Positions 1 through 7,355 of a DNA stretch of 64,000 nucleotides are shown piece after piece. The DNA comes from Gammaproteobacteria bacterium (GTDB lineage Bacteria > Pseudomonadota > Gammaproteobacteria > Ga0077536). The position numbers and the translations under genes are program-made. Positions within the stretch are counted from its first letter, which is position 1. Every line of letters begins with the position of its first letter. The stretch spans positions 158,225-222,224 of the forward strand of contig JAJFJQ010000008.1 of NCBI GenBank assembly GCA_021773835.1. Reading direction: 5' to 3'. The notes under the pieces were generated by a model. The model was not told where the DNA came from, did not search any database, and saw only the letters and a program-made list of their open reading frames with translations.

Positions 1-1
1 C

Positions 2-241
2 GCTCACGTGCTCGACTGTAACGGTGGAAATGGTTGCGCCGCTGCCACGGTAGTCCCCGTGCCAGCTGCATTGCCTTTGCTTTTGTCGGCGCTCGCCGGT
101 CTATTCGTCGTGCAGCGCCGGCGCTCCCTAACCTTCCTCACAAGCCTTGTCGGCAATATGACACCGATCATCGATGACCCTTCAAACACATCTCTACTCG
201 CCGGCTGCAAACCGACGTCGTCTGCGCTCGCGTTCGTCTAG
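2..241 (+). CDS. C-terminal end of a VPLPA/PEP-CTERM-type sorting-signal protein (partial)
   Basis: The window opens inside this gene and the frame is open from base 2, so only about 79 C-terminal codons are visible. They contain the motif VPVPAA, a hydrophobic helix (LPLLLSALAGLFVV) and then QRRR. That three-part layout is the VPLPA/PEP-CTERM sorting tail, which exosortase-type proteases process in Gram-negative bacteria. Most family members stop within a few residues of the arginine cluster. Here 37 more residues follow before the stop, which may reflect a lost stop codon or a frameshift. A second protein with this type of tail is encoded at 23101-23949. The function of the missing N-terminal part cannot be judged. 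Confidence 0.6.
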   Translation, partial: AHVLDCNGGNGCAAATVVPVPAALPLLLSALAGLFVVQRRRSLTFLTSLVGNMTPIIDDPSNTSLLAGCKPTSSALAFV

Positions 242-302
242 AGATCCGGGGACTATAAAAATAGACATATGAGAAGCAGCCAATTTATAGGAGACGGGGC
301 AG

Positions 303-1349
303 CTACCGCGGGGTTAATTTCCGAGTACAGGTCGGTTGACGCTGCGTCGACCTCGAAATAAGCGCAAGGTGCGAGACGAACTCCGCGGTACAGCGTTGCC
401 AGGTAAATTGGCGCGCATAGGCAACACAATCCGCGCGCTGCAGGTTCAACGCACCAACGATAGCGCGAGATAGGTCGTCATCGAGGAACCCGGAACGGCC
501 GTGATCGACGACATCCAACGGACCCTGCACGGGATAAGCCGCGACGGGCACCCCACACGCCATCGCTTCGAGCATTACGAGTCCAAAGGTATCGGTCAGA
601 CTCGGAAAGACGAATACATCGGCCGCCGAGATATGACGCGCCAACTCGCGACCGAACTTTGCGCCGAGAAAGTGGGTGTCTTGGTAACGCGTTCGCAATC
701 GCTCCAAATCAGGCCCGTCACCGATCACGACTTTCGACCCTTTAAGCGATAAATCAAGAAACGCCCCAATGTTCTTCTCGACTGCGACGCGGCCCATATA
801 CAAATGCATCGGGCGCGGCAACGACAACTCTATCGGATCACCGGGATGGAAAACGTCGCTGTCGACACCACGCCGCCACAAGCCCAAGCGTTTGAAACCG
901 CGTGCTTCCAACTTCGCAATTTGCGATGAGGTCGGGACCATAGTGCACTTGGCGGAGGCATGGAAAAGTCGCAAATAAGCATAGCTGAAGCCAATGGGTA
1001 CTGGTGCACGCAGACGAAGATATTCCGGGAACTGTGTATGGAAGGCTGTGGTGAATGGATACGCTCTACGGCGTACGTAGCGCCGCGCCGCGTGCCCTAA
1101 TGGGCCTTCTGTTGCTATATGCACCGCGTCAGGACCGAACGTGTCGAGCATATTCGTGATTTTGGTCGCGGGGAATAGCGCGAGGCGAATCTCCGGATAC
1201 GTCGGGCATGGGATAGTCGGAAACGCGTGTGGCGTTATTATCAAGACGTCGTGCCCACCCTCCTCGAGGCGGCAGGCGGTCATCTGTAATGTCCGCACGA
1301 CCCCATTTACCTGCGGCTCCCAGGCGTCCGTGACAATCGCGATGCGCAC
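303..1349 (-). CDS. agt: GT4-family glycosyltransferase, probable diacylglycerol glycosyltransferase of lipid remodelling
   Basis: A 348-residue cytoplasmic GT-B glycosyltransferase. The N-terminus (RIAIVTDAWEPQVNGVVRTL) is the standard GT4 start, and the C-terminal nucleotide-sugar motif reads TDTFGLVMLEAMACG, with the conserved glutamate. The start is a GTG four bases after the stop of the upstream phosphoesterase gene, so the two are co-transcribed and probably translationally coupled. A GT4 enzyme beside a PlcP-type phosphoesterase is the known arrangement for lipid remodelling: PlcP releases diacylglycerol from phospholipid and the transferase adds a sugar to make a phosphorus-free glycolipid. 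The Pho-box-like array ahead of the operon fits this. Family membership is clear, the diacylglycerol acceptor is inferred from context. A mannosyl- or SqdX-type substrate is the main alternative. Confidence 0.75.
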   Translation of the reverse strand: MRIAIVTDAWEPQVNGVVRTLQMTACRLEEGGHDVLIITPHAFPTIPCPTYPEIRLALFPATKITNMLDTFGPDAVHIATEGPLGHAARRYVRRRAYPFTTAFHTQFPEYLRLRAPVPIGFSYAYLRLFHASAKCTMVPTSSQIAKLEARGFKRLGLWRRGVDSDVFHPGDPIELSLPRPMHLYMGRVAVEKNIGAFLDLSLKGSKVVIGDGPDLERLRTRYQDTHFLGAKFGRELARHISAADVFVFPSLTDTFGLVMLEAMACGVPVAAYPVQGPLDVVDHGRSGFLDDDLSRAIVGALNLQRADCVAYARQFTWQRCTAEFVSHLALISRSTQRQPTCTRKLTPR

Positions 1350-1353
1350 GGTA

Positions 1354-2154
1354 CTACGCAGCCTCTCGTGTTAACGACGCGGGAATTGCAGTCGCCTGAT
1401 TGTCGTCCCAAGTCAGGATCTCTAGCTCACCGCTTTGGTGCTCGACAAGGGTCGTGCAACTTTCGACCCAGTCACCACAATTGCAATACACAATCTGGCC
1501 GATCTGCGAAATTTCCGCGCGATGGATATGACCGCAGACGACGCCCGTCACACCGTAGCGCTCGGCCGCCGCCGCGACAGCGCGTTCGAAATTACTGATC
1601 GCCTGGACCGCGTTTTTTACTCGGTGTTTGATGTATTTCGCGAGGGACCAGTGCGGAAATCCAAGCCTTCTCCGACAATAATTGAGAGCGAGGTTCAAAT
1701 ACAATAGCGACTCATATCCACGCGCTCCCAACATGCCGAGCCAACGCGACGACGTTACAGCCGCATCAAATTGATCACCGTGTAAAACCAATAATTTTGA
1801 GCCATCGAGGCGAACATGTATCGCCGTATCGACGATCGAGATATTGCCAAAACTGTGCCCGGTGTAATCGCGCAGAAACTCATCGTGGTTTCCTGGCACA
1901 TAGATGACTTTAGTGCCGACCTTTGCTTTACCGAGAATAGCGCGAACGACATTGTTATGCGCCTGTGGCCAGTAGCGTCGCTTTTTTAGCTGCCAGATAT
2001 CGACGATGTCGCCGACCAGATAAAGGTATTCGCAATCGACCGATTTCAGAAATTCGAGCAGCGACTCGGCGTTGCATCCCCGAAAACCGAGATGAACGTC
2101 AGACAACCATATTGTGCGGAACTTACGGCTACCTGAATTATTAAGATATCGCAT
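1354..2154 (-). CDS. plcP: PlcP-like calcineurin-type metallophosphoesterase (COG2908)
   Basis: About 266 residues with the full metallophosphoesterase signature in order: SDVHLG near residue 18, GDIVDIWQ, GNHDEFL, HGDQFD and CGHIHRAE. It belongs to the LpxH/UDP-2,3-diacylglucosamine hydrolase superfamily, which includes PlcP, a phospholipase C induced by phosphate limitation. The start was set at the ATG at 2152-2154 because GGAG lies 8 bases upstream and the protein then begins in the usual place before SDVHLG. The frame also extends to a TTG at 2217, but that adds residues overlapping the Pho-box-like sequence. It is first in a two-gene operon with the GT4 glycosyltransferase. LpxH-like lipid A work is the alternative; the partner gene argues for PlcP. 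Confidence 0.72.
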   Translation of the reverse strand: MRYLNNSGSRKFRTIWLSDVHLGFRGCNAESLLEFLKSVDCEYLYLVGDIVDIWQLKKRRYWPQAHNNVVRAILGKAKVGTKVIYVPGNHDEFLRDYTGHSFGNISIVDTAIHVRLDGSKLLVLHGDQFDAAVTSSRWLGMLGARGYESLLYLNLALNYCRRRLGFPHWSLAKYIKHRVKNAVQAISNFERAVAAAAERYGVTGVVCGHIHRAEISQIGQIVYCNCGDWVESCTTLVEHQSGELEILTWDDNQATAIPASLTREAA

Positions 2155-2205
2155 GAGCTTGTCTCCATAATCTTTTGTCAGCCTGTAGTGTTTGAGGTTA
2201 AAGTG

Positions 2206-2249
2206 ATTTTGAGACAAAAAGATGACAGAATCGTTAGCGTTCGGTGACA
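2206..2249 (-). promoter_or_regulatory. Candidate Pho box array upstream of plcP-agt
   Basis: Read on the minus strand, four contiguous 11-base units are TGTCACCGAAC, GCTAACGATTC, TGTCATCTTTT and TGTCTCAAAAT. Units 1, 3 and 4 begin with TGTC in register. Units 3 and 4 form a 7-4-7 layout like the PhoB consensus (CTGTCAT, four bases, CTGTCAT). The array ends about 50 bases upstream of the plcP ATG, a normal promoter position. This was found by eye and no weight matrix was scored. The unit spacing is exact, and the downstream genes are of a type known to answer phosphate starvation. Confidence 0.5.
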
Positions 2250-2413
2250 GAAATTAGCGTATGGTTATTTTTCAACCCCAAGTTTGGAATAGACAGATTC
2301 AGACTTGCCCGTGGCGGCTTCGTTAAGTCACTATTTAAGTTTTAAGTAGATCCCGCCGCTCTAACTTGTTCGACAATGTGGCACGTAGCTAGCACGAGAC
2401 TGCTTCTAAGCGT

Positions 2414-2866
2414 ATGGGTAACAAACACCAACCGTTCCGCAGATTCACGCTGCTTTTCAGCTTAACGTTTGGAATTGCCTGCTCCGCGGGCGCCACGGAA
2501 CTAACCGAAGCTCGCGAAACTTGCGCTCGGAAGGCGAACAATATACAGCGCCTCAATCTATCATCGGGGATCTATACCGAACGTGCCATCGCGAGCGCAC
2601 CACTCTATATCGATCTACCGATCGGTTATGACACTGGTCAATATTCAGACTGCATGGTACGCGAGGGTTTTGCCGGGGATGAGAAAATACGCGCTGAGTT
2701 TGAACGCCTGGATGCCTGTTGGAAAAATGATACCCGGCCGATAAGACTAACTAGACATAGGCGTTCCACGGTCTCGATAAGCAGTGAGATTGACAACGTT
2801 GCCTATAGGCGCTGCGTGAACAGAGAAATCACAGTCGAAGCCGAGATATCGAACCCACCGCGGTAA
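2414..2866 (+). CDS. Hypothetical secreted/periplasmic protein
   Basis: A 150-residue protein not recognised as a member of any family. The N-terminus has the form of a Sec signal peptide: a basic start (GNKHQPFRRF), a hydrophobic stretch (TLLFSLTFGIACSAG) and a likely cleavage near ATA/GAT around residue 28. The mature part has four cysteines spread through it (in ETCARKA, SDCMV, DACWK and RRCVN), compatible with two periplasmic disulfides. No clear Shine-Dalgarno sequence precedes the ATG. It is divergent from plcP and stands alone on the plus strand between two minus-strand genes. Codon pattern and signal peptide support a real gene, the function is unknown. Confidence 0.55.
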   Translation: MGNKHQPFRRFTLLFSLTFGIACSAGATELTEARETCARKANNIQRLNLSSGIYTERAIASAPLYIDLPIGYDTGQYSDCMVREGFAGDEKIRAEFERLDACWKNDTRPIRLTRHRRSTVSISSEIDNVAYRRCVNREITVEAEISNPPR

Positions 2867-2887
2867 ACCCTAGCAGTACCTGGCAAT

Positions 2888-3400
2888 CTATTGGCCACGA
2901 CCAGAATGTCCGGGCAAATATTTTTCGATCAGATAATCGTGCAACACATCATGCAGGTCTTCGATAGCGATATCTAGACCGAGAATACCCTCAAGCCGCC
3001 GTTTTACGAGATTATTTGATACGCCACATGTCGCGACGAGCTCGAAGTCCTCGTCCTCCACGAGAAATTGACCGTCCGCCGATCGCCATCGAAACTTAGC
3101 CTTCAGCGCTGCGGCATCATAGTTGAAATAGGAAGCTAACTGTGGACCAAGTGTCGCCAGGAGGACGAGTCGCGATTCTTCCGTCGTAGATTCATCATAT
3201 AACGGCGCCAAATGTTCGAGTGCAATCCGTACCAGTAAGCGAAACACCTCTGAATTTCGGATCCGTAGTTTTTTAGACAAAAAACGTAGTCTGCCATAAT
3301 CCGACACGTGAATTCGAAATGAAATGGAACGCATCGCATCGTCGTCTATCAACTTTTTAAGGTGCTCTGTTGAGTCATGGAAGGGAATTGAATTTGCCAT
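2888..3400 (-). CDS. Ribbon-helix-helix-like small regulator, paralogue of the gene at 29129-29638
   Basis: A 170-residue protein. Residues 25-66 resemble a ribbon-helix-helix core: a short strand (SISFRIH) followed by two helices (SDYGRLRFLSKKL and NSEVFRLLVRIALEHL). The same region of the protein at 29129-29638 matches at about 22 of 42 positions. Both proteins also share an acidic centre (EDEDFE versus DDDDIE) and an end of the form DYLIEKYL or QYLAEKYL, so they are full-length paralogues. A DNA-binding role is inferred from the fold-like pattern only. The gene lies downstream of the small gene at 3483-3662 on the same strand. Its targets are unknown. Confidence 0.6.
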   Translation of the reverse strand: MANSIPFHDSTEHLKKLIDDDAMRSISFRIHVSDYGRLRFLSKKLRIRNSEVFRLLVRIALEHLAPLYDESTTEESRLVLLATLGPQLASYFNYDAAALKAKFRWRSADGQFLVEDEDFELVATCGVSNNLVKRRLEGILGLDIAIEDLHDVLHDYLIEKYLPGHSGRGQ

Positions 3401-3482
3401 CTGGGATCACTTATCGTTGTTGCGGAAACCGTATCATCGTGTTGCGAATTCGCCGACGAGTTATTACCGAGAGTGATTTTTT

Positions 3483-3662
3483 TCAGGTCAGCCCGCATTT
3501 CGCCACATAGAATCGCCATTGCGCTGTAAGCGCCCGCGCCTTGTCTCGATTACCAACGCGAACATCCTCATACATCTTGTATTCGTATTCTTCGAGCATG
3601 GTCTCCATTTCGCTCGTCGTCGATCTCGATGTCCGCAACCGCCGGTAATCAGACGTATACAT
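3483..3662 (-). CDS. Small protein (59 aa) homologous to the C-terminus of the coiled-coil protein at 3881-4555
   Basis: This short reading frame starts at the ATG at 3660-3662 and stops at 3483-3485. Its centre, MLEEYEYKMYEDVRVGNR, aligns without gaps to VVEQYEYEMYDQLRDGNL in the C-terminus of the neighbouring gene, with about 14 identities over 29 residues. An in-frame TGA lies only about 16 bases upstream of the ATG, so the coiled-coil part of the neighbour is missing. It may be a free-standing small protein or the surviving 3' end of a duplicated gene. No strong Shine-Dalgarno sequence is visible. A Pho-box-like sequence lies about 140 bases upstream (3804-3825), which favours a living gene slightly. 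The function is unknown. Confidence 0.45.
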   Translation of the reverse strand: MYTSDYRRLRTSRSTTSEMETMLEEYEYKMYEDVRVGNRDKARALTAQWRFYVAKCGLT

Positions 3663-3803
3663 GTGAAACGAAACACTTCATTTCGCATCGTCACGGATTG
3701 GCGTATTGAATTCTTCCGTCATGGCCTACGGCGAGATTGGCTTGGCCACTCCGTCCCCCTGTCCACAGTCGTTGTTCCGTTCACCCCATTTCATAATGAG
3801 TGT

Positions 3804-3825
3804 TCGAGGTTACATGTTTATGACA
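3804..3825 (-). promoter_or_regulatory. Candidate Pho box upstream of the 59-aa gene
   Basis: Minus-strand units TGTCATAAACA and TGTAACCTCGA are contiguous and 11 bases apart. The first matches TGTCATAAATC at 9 of 11 bases, the second keeps only the TGT-A core. The site lies between the stop of the coiled-coil gene (3881) and the small gene (start 3662). It is weaker than the arrays at 2206-2249 and 24185-24228. Confidence 0.3.
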
Positions 3826-3880
3826 ACCCCGTGATCCGGTTCACCAACCCTGGTCGCGAGATCGAGTCACCTGATCCCGA

Positions 3881-4555
3881 TCACGGTATCGCCCGCGCGG
3901 CGTCGAGATTGCCGTCACGCAACTGGTCGTACATCTCGTATTCGTATTGCTCGACGACGTTTTCGATCTGCACGTCTTTGATGCCGGTAAACGGTTCCTT
4001 CTGTAGAAAACCGTCCCACCCCGATTTGTTGTTGTACAGATCGAGGATTTCGCGGTTCGATTTATAGAGCGCAAGATTTTTTTCCTCCGCATCGGCGAGT
4101 TCCCCTTGCGTGGTCTCGAGCTCGGATTCCACCGATTGCTTTTCGAACTTCGTTTCCGCGAGACTCTGCGCGGTGGTCTTGTACTTTTCAACGAACTCCC
4201 TCAGACGCTCCGTCGTCTTGTCGAGACGTGCGCGCGTTCGTTCGAGCAAAACCTCGGTACGCGCATGCTGACGTTGGCTGGATTCGAGATCCGCGGCGGT
4301 ATCGTCGAGTCTCGCTTGGGCGCTTTTCAGCTTTTTCTCCAACCCGGCGTTTGCCGCTTTGATCTTCGCGTTTTCGATCTCAAGCTGAGCCTTCTGCTGA
4401 CCGATCTGGCGCAGCAGTCCCTGCGCGCGAGACAGCGCCGCCGCCGTTTGCTGGGGATCGGCCGCCTGCTGCGCGCCGGCGGGAATGAGCAGCACGAACC
4501 ACAGCCAGGCGGCGCAAAGGATCCGATGGGGCAGTGATGGCCGCCGGCTTTCCAT
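3881..4555 (-). CDS. Periplasmic coiled-coil protein, last gene of the TonB/TPS cluster
   Basis: A 224-residue protein. Residues 1-28 are a signal peptide (basic RRPSLPHR, hydrophobic ILCAAWLWFVLLIPAGA, cleavage near AGA/QQ). Residues 40-165 are rich in Ala, Glu, Gln, Lys, Arg and Leu with heptad-like spacing and no Pro or Gly, predicting a long coiled coil. The C-terminus (about 180-224) is distinct and carries the motif YEYEMYDQLRDGN, which recurs in the small protein at 3483-3662. The ATG follows the porin stop codon directly, so the two are co-translated. Periplasmic coiled-coil proteins of this size occur in other TonB-ExbBD clusters, where they could bridge the motor and outer membrane. 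That role is inferred and the family is not recognised. Confidence 0.65.
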   Translation of the reverse strand: MESRRPSLPHRILCAAWLWFVLLIPAGAQQAADPQQTAAALSRAQGLLRQIGQQKAQLEIENAKIKAANAGLEKKLKSAQARLDDTAADLESSQRQHARTEVLLERTRARLDKTTERLREFVEKYKTTAQSLAETKFEKQSVESELETTQGELADAEEKNLALYKSNREILDLYNNKSGWDGFLQKEPFTGIKDVQIENVVEQYEYEMYDQLRDGNLDAARAIP

Positions 4556-6226
4556 CTAGAACCGCGTATACAGATCGAGTTGGAGAATATCGACGCCGAG
4601 GGGCGCCAGGTCGATCTCATTGGCCGAAAAGTAACGCAGTCGAACCCACGCGTTCTCTGCGAGCCCGAAATTGCCGCCCACGAGCCAGCCCTGGGCATCG
4701 GTGCCGAAGAAGTTGAAATTCGAATCCGCGAACGCGTCGAGCACCGCGTCGCGTTGCAGATACTTGTAGCCGGCATAGAGGTTCCATTGACCGAATTCGC
4801 TCACTCTCGCCCAACCGACGTCGAGGCGTGCCTGCCAGCCGTTCGTGCGGTCGGGAACCCGTACTCCGGTGCGACGGAAGACGTCGCCGTCGTCGAAGCC
4901 GATGTTCTTGACGAAGTCGCCTGTCAGGGTCACGTAATACGGCGCGAAATGCGAAAACCTGGCCTTGCCCGTGATGTTCGCGAGCGTGAAGTCCGAGGCG
5001 AGTCCGAACAAGGTGGGATCGCCCGACGCGTTGAACTTGATCGGGTACATCGTGTTGCCCTTGGTCGAAAACGACGGCGCGGTCCAGTCGTAGCGCGTGC
5101 TGCCGAAGGCACCGTCGGGATTGAATTTACCGACGATGTTCGTGTAGTCGTAGAGTGCGGCGGCAACTTCGAATGACGACTGGTTGTCCCACTCGTAGAT
5201 GTATCCCAACTGGCCGCCGAGCAGGTACTTGTCGTTCGAAGAATCGTCGTCGAACGGGAGCTCGTCCATGTCGACGGGAAACCCGCCTAGGGTGAGATAC
5301 ACCGACTGATTGTGGCTGTCCTGCCCAATCAGATCGTCGCCGCCACCGAAACGGTGCTTCAGGGTCGCCGCCACGCCTTCGAAGCCGATATCATTGTCCC
5401 ACACGAGATCCGTTGCCAAAAACGGTCGCGGCATCCGGCCGCCGGAGAGCGCGAGCCATTCCTCGCCGTATTGGTCGTCGAAGCCCCAGCGGATGAACGC
5501 GCGGTCGAGTAGGATATTGTACGGTCCGAAAGACTGTCCGAATGTTTGATTCATCGATAGCGGGTTGTTTTCGTTGCCCGTGGTGAGGCGCGCACCGACC
5601 TTTATGTTGTCGTTTACTCGTGCGTTGAAGCCGACACGAAAGCGCATGCGAGCACGCTCGCGATCCTCGGTGAAATTGAAGAACGTGCCCGGACCGTTGA
5701 TGCTGCCGGCCTGATTAATGGCCAGGAAATTAGGATACGTAAAGGGTTGGTTTTCGTCATCGAAGGTCGTGCTTTGAAGACGCAGGCGCGCTTCGCCGAA
5801 CCACTCGAAGCGATTCACCCAATCCGGCAGCGCGTCCGCCGTGCCCCAGCGCTCGCTCTTCGCGGTGGCGACCACGTCTTCGGTGACCTCGCGGCGCAGC
5901 TCTTGTTTGACTTGGTTACGAATGTCTTCCTTGACGAAATCCGGCACGTAGGGCACGCGCACGACCTTTTTCGCTTGCGCGCCGCCTGCCGGCGTTTCGT
6001 CGTACTCCTCGGCGGCTTCCTGCGCGGCGAGACGCGCCTTGTTCGCGGCTACCTGCTGCAGTGCTTCCGCCTGCTCCTCGCTCAGGACACCCTGGGCCAC
6101 GAGCGCATCGACCAGGTTAACGATGGTGTTCTTAAGCTCGAGCAATTCCTGTTTCTGCGTCGCAGCGGCATAGTGCGGCCACAACAGGAACCCCGCGATG
6201 GCGAACATCGATAGATAGCGTGTCAT
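4556..6226 (-). CDS. Putative outer-membrane porin (Porin_5-like)
   Basis: A 556-residue protein. Residues 1-22 are a signal peptide. Residues 25-75 form a helical segment (ELLELKNTIVNLVDALVAQ, then EEQAEALQQ) and are followed by the linker VRVPYVPDFVKEDIR. From about residue 135 (LPDWVNRFEWFGEARLRLQ) the chain alternates polar and aromatic residues as in a beta barrel, and it ends LDLYTRF with the terminal phenylalanine used by the BAM machinery. This layout is that of the Porin_5 'putative porin' family often found beside ExbB/ExbD/TonB. It sits between tonB and the coiled-coil gene and would be the outer-membrane partner of the motor. The transported substrate cannot be read from sequence. 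Confidence 0.75.
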   Translation of the reverse strand: MTRYLSMFAIAGFLLWPHYAAATQKQELLELKNTIVNLVDALVAQGVLSEEQAEALQQVAANKARLAAQEAAEEYDETPAGGAQAKKVVRVPYVPDFVKEDIRNQVKQELRREVTEDVVATAKSERWGTADALPDWVNRFEWFGEARLRLQSTTFDDENQPFTYPNFLAINQAGSINGPGTFFNFTEDRERARMRFRVGFNARVNDNIKVGARLTTGNENNPLSMNQTFGQSFGPYNILLDRAFIRWGFDDQYGEEWLALSGGRMPRPFLATDLVWDNDIGFEGVAATLKHRFGGGDDLIGQDSHNQSVYLTLGGFPVDMDELPFDDDSSNDKYLLGGQLGYIYEWDNQSSFEVAAALYDYTNIVGKFNPDGAFGSTRYDWTAPSFSTKGNTMYPIKFNASGDPTLFGLASDFTLANITGKARFSHFAPYYVTLTGDFVKNIGFDDGDVFRRTGVRVPDRTNGWQARLDVGWARVSEFGQWNLYAGYKYLQRDAVLDAFADSNFNFFGTDAQGWLVGGNFGLAENAWVRLRYFSANEIDLAPLGVDILQLDLYTRF

Positions 6227-6269
6227 GAACGGCGACTCTCGTTGCTTTGTCGTGTCGTTGTTCGTCGCG

Positions 6270-6926
6270 TCACGCGCGCGAAGTGATGCGCAGCTTCACC
6301 GGCTGCGGCAGATCTTCCGGCGGCGCGTTGCTGATCGTCACGCCACTCGCCAGGACCCGCGCGAGTTCCGAGTCGAGTTCAGCATCGCCGGTGCCACGCA
6401 CGATTTCCGAATCCTCGATGCGGCCGTCGTCCCCCACCCAGATGCGCACGACCGCGGAATACTTACCCTTCCTGATCTCCGTCACACCAGCCAGGGCTGA
6501 CTGCACGTCTTTCTGCAGCAGGCCGGCGTACCACTTGAAACGATCGCCGCCGCCGATGAGGCCACGGCCGCCCTTCTTTGCTTTCAGACCGAACCCATCA
6601 GAACCGGCCGTGCCGTCGGCATCGAGACCAAGCTCGTCGCCGGGCATGGGTTCGTCGGCATCCATGGCTTCATCTGCCAGCGGCTCAGGTTCCTCCGGCG
6701 TCTCGATCTCCTCGATCTGCTCGGGCGGCGGTTCCTCGATCTTCGGCGGGGGCGGTGGTGGTGGCGGCTGCACCAGCGAGATCTGCTGAATCGGCGGCGG
6801 CGGCGGTGCGCTGACACCACCGAGGCTATCGACGAAGCTCAGGAGCGCCGCGCCGACGCCGCCGATCATGAGAAAACCACCGAGGACCGGCAGTAGTTTC
6901 TTCATTTTACTGTCTGAGTTGGACAT
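6270..6926 (-). CDS. tonB: TonB-family energy transducer
   Basis: A 218-residue protein. One N-terminal membrane anchor (residues 9-31, KLLPVLGGFLMIGGVGAALL) is followed by a periplasmic proline- and glutamate-rich rod with runs of PPPPP and PPPPPPPP near residues 40-62, then repeated EEP/PEE. The last 90 residues form a TonB C-terminal-like domain (KYSAVVRIWVGDDGRIEDSEIV, then LPQPVKLRI). TonB couples the ExbBD proton motor in the inner membrane to outer-membrane partners. It lies 10 bases downstream of exbD and upstream of the porin, so it is probably dedicated to this locus. The protein is clearly TonB-like; which outer-membrane protein it contacts is unknown. Confidence 0.82.
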   Translation of the reverse strand: MSNSDSKMKKLLPVLGGFLMIGGVGAALLSFVDSLGGVSAPPPPPIQQISLVQPPPPPPPPKIEEPPPEQIEEIETPEEPEPLADEAMDADEPMPGDELGLDADGTAGSDGFGLKAKKGGRGLIGGGDRFKWYAGLLQKDVQSALAGVTEIRKGKYSAVVRIWVGDDGRIEDSEIVRGTGDAELDSELARVLASGVTISNAPPEDLPQPVKLRITSRA

Positions 6927-6936
6927 GGCTGGGTTT

Positions 6937-7347
6937 CTACTTAACGAGTTTCTGGGTTACGAGACCGATCTGGGTAATGCCGATACGGCCCATGAGATCG
7001 AGCACGTCTACAACGAGCTGGTACTGCACCGCGGAATCGCCCTTGATCACGACCGGGAGCGACGGATCGGCGGCGTAGAAACTCGCCAGTCGCGATTCGA
7101 GCTCCTGGAAGGTGACGGGGTAGGTATCGAGAAAAATCGTGCCATCGGCCATGATGGTCACGGCTTTCGTCTTCGGTTCGTCGAGGCTCGGCGCGTTGCT
7201 CGCCTGCGGTAGGTTCACCTGAATGCCCTGCACCGCCGCGGTCGTCATGATGATGAAAATGATCAACAGCACGAACGTCAGATCGACCATCGGCGTGATG
7301 TTAATGTCATCGTAAGGTTCGTTCTCGCCTTTGACGTCGCCGGCCAT
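6937..7347 (-). CDS. exbD: ExbD/TolR-family biopolymer transport protein
   Basis: A 136-residue protein with typical ExbD length and order: a short cytoplasmic N-terminus, NITPMVDLTFVLLIIFIIMTTA as the single membrane helix, and a periplasmic domain ending KLVK. The aspartate in PMVDLTFVLL (about residue 22) is the conserved proton-carrying residue. It lies 8 bases after the exbB fusion gene and 10 before tonB, completing an ExbB-ExbD-TonB set that turns proton flow into work on the outer membrane. Confidence 0.88.
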   Translation of the reverse strand: MAGDVKGENEPYDDINITPMVDLTFVLLIIFIIMTTAAVQGIQVNLPQASNAPSLDEPKTKAVTIMADGTIFLDTYPVTFQELESRLASFYAADPSLPVVIKGDSAVQYQLVVDVLDLMGRIGITQIGLVTQKLVK

Positions 7348-7355
7348 GGTTACCT

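Noticed and set aside
3519..4067. 182-codon plus-strand frame
   Set aside because: It is antisense to the small 59-residue gene and to the 3' end of the coiled-coil gene, and has no domain or ribosome-binding site.
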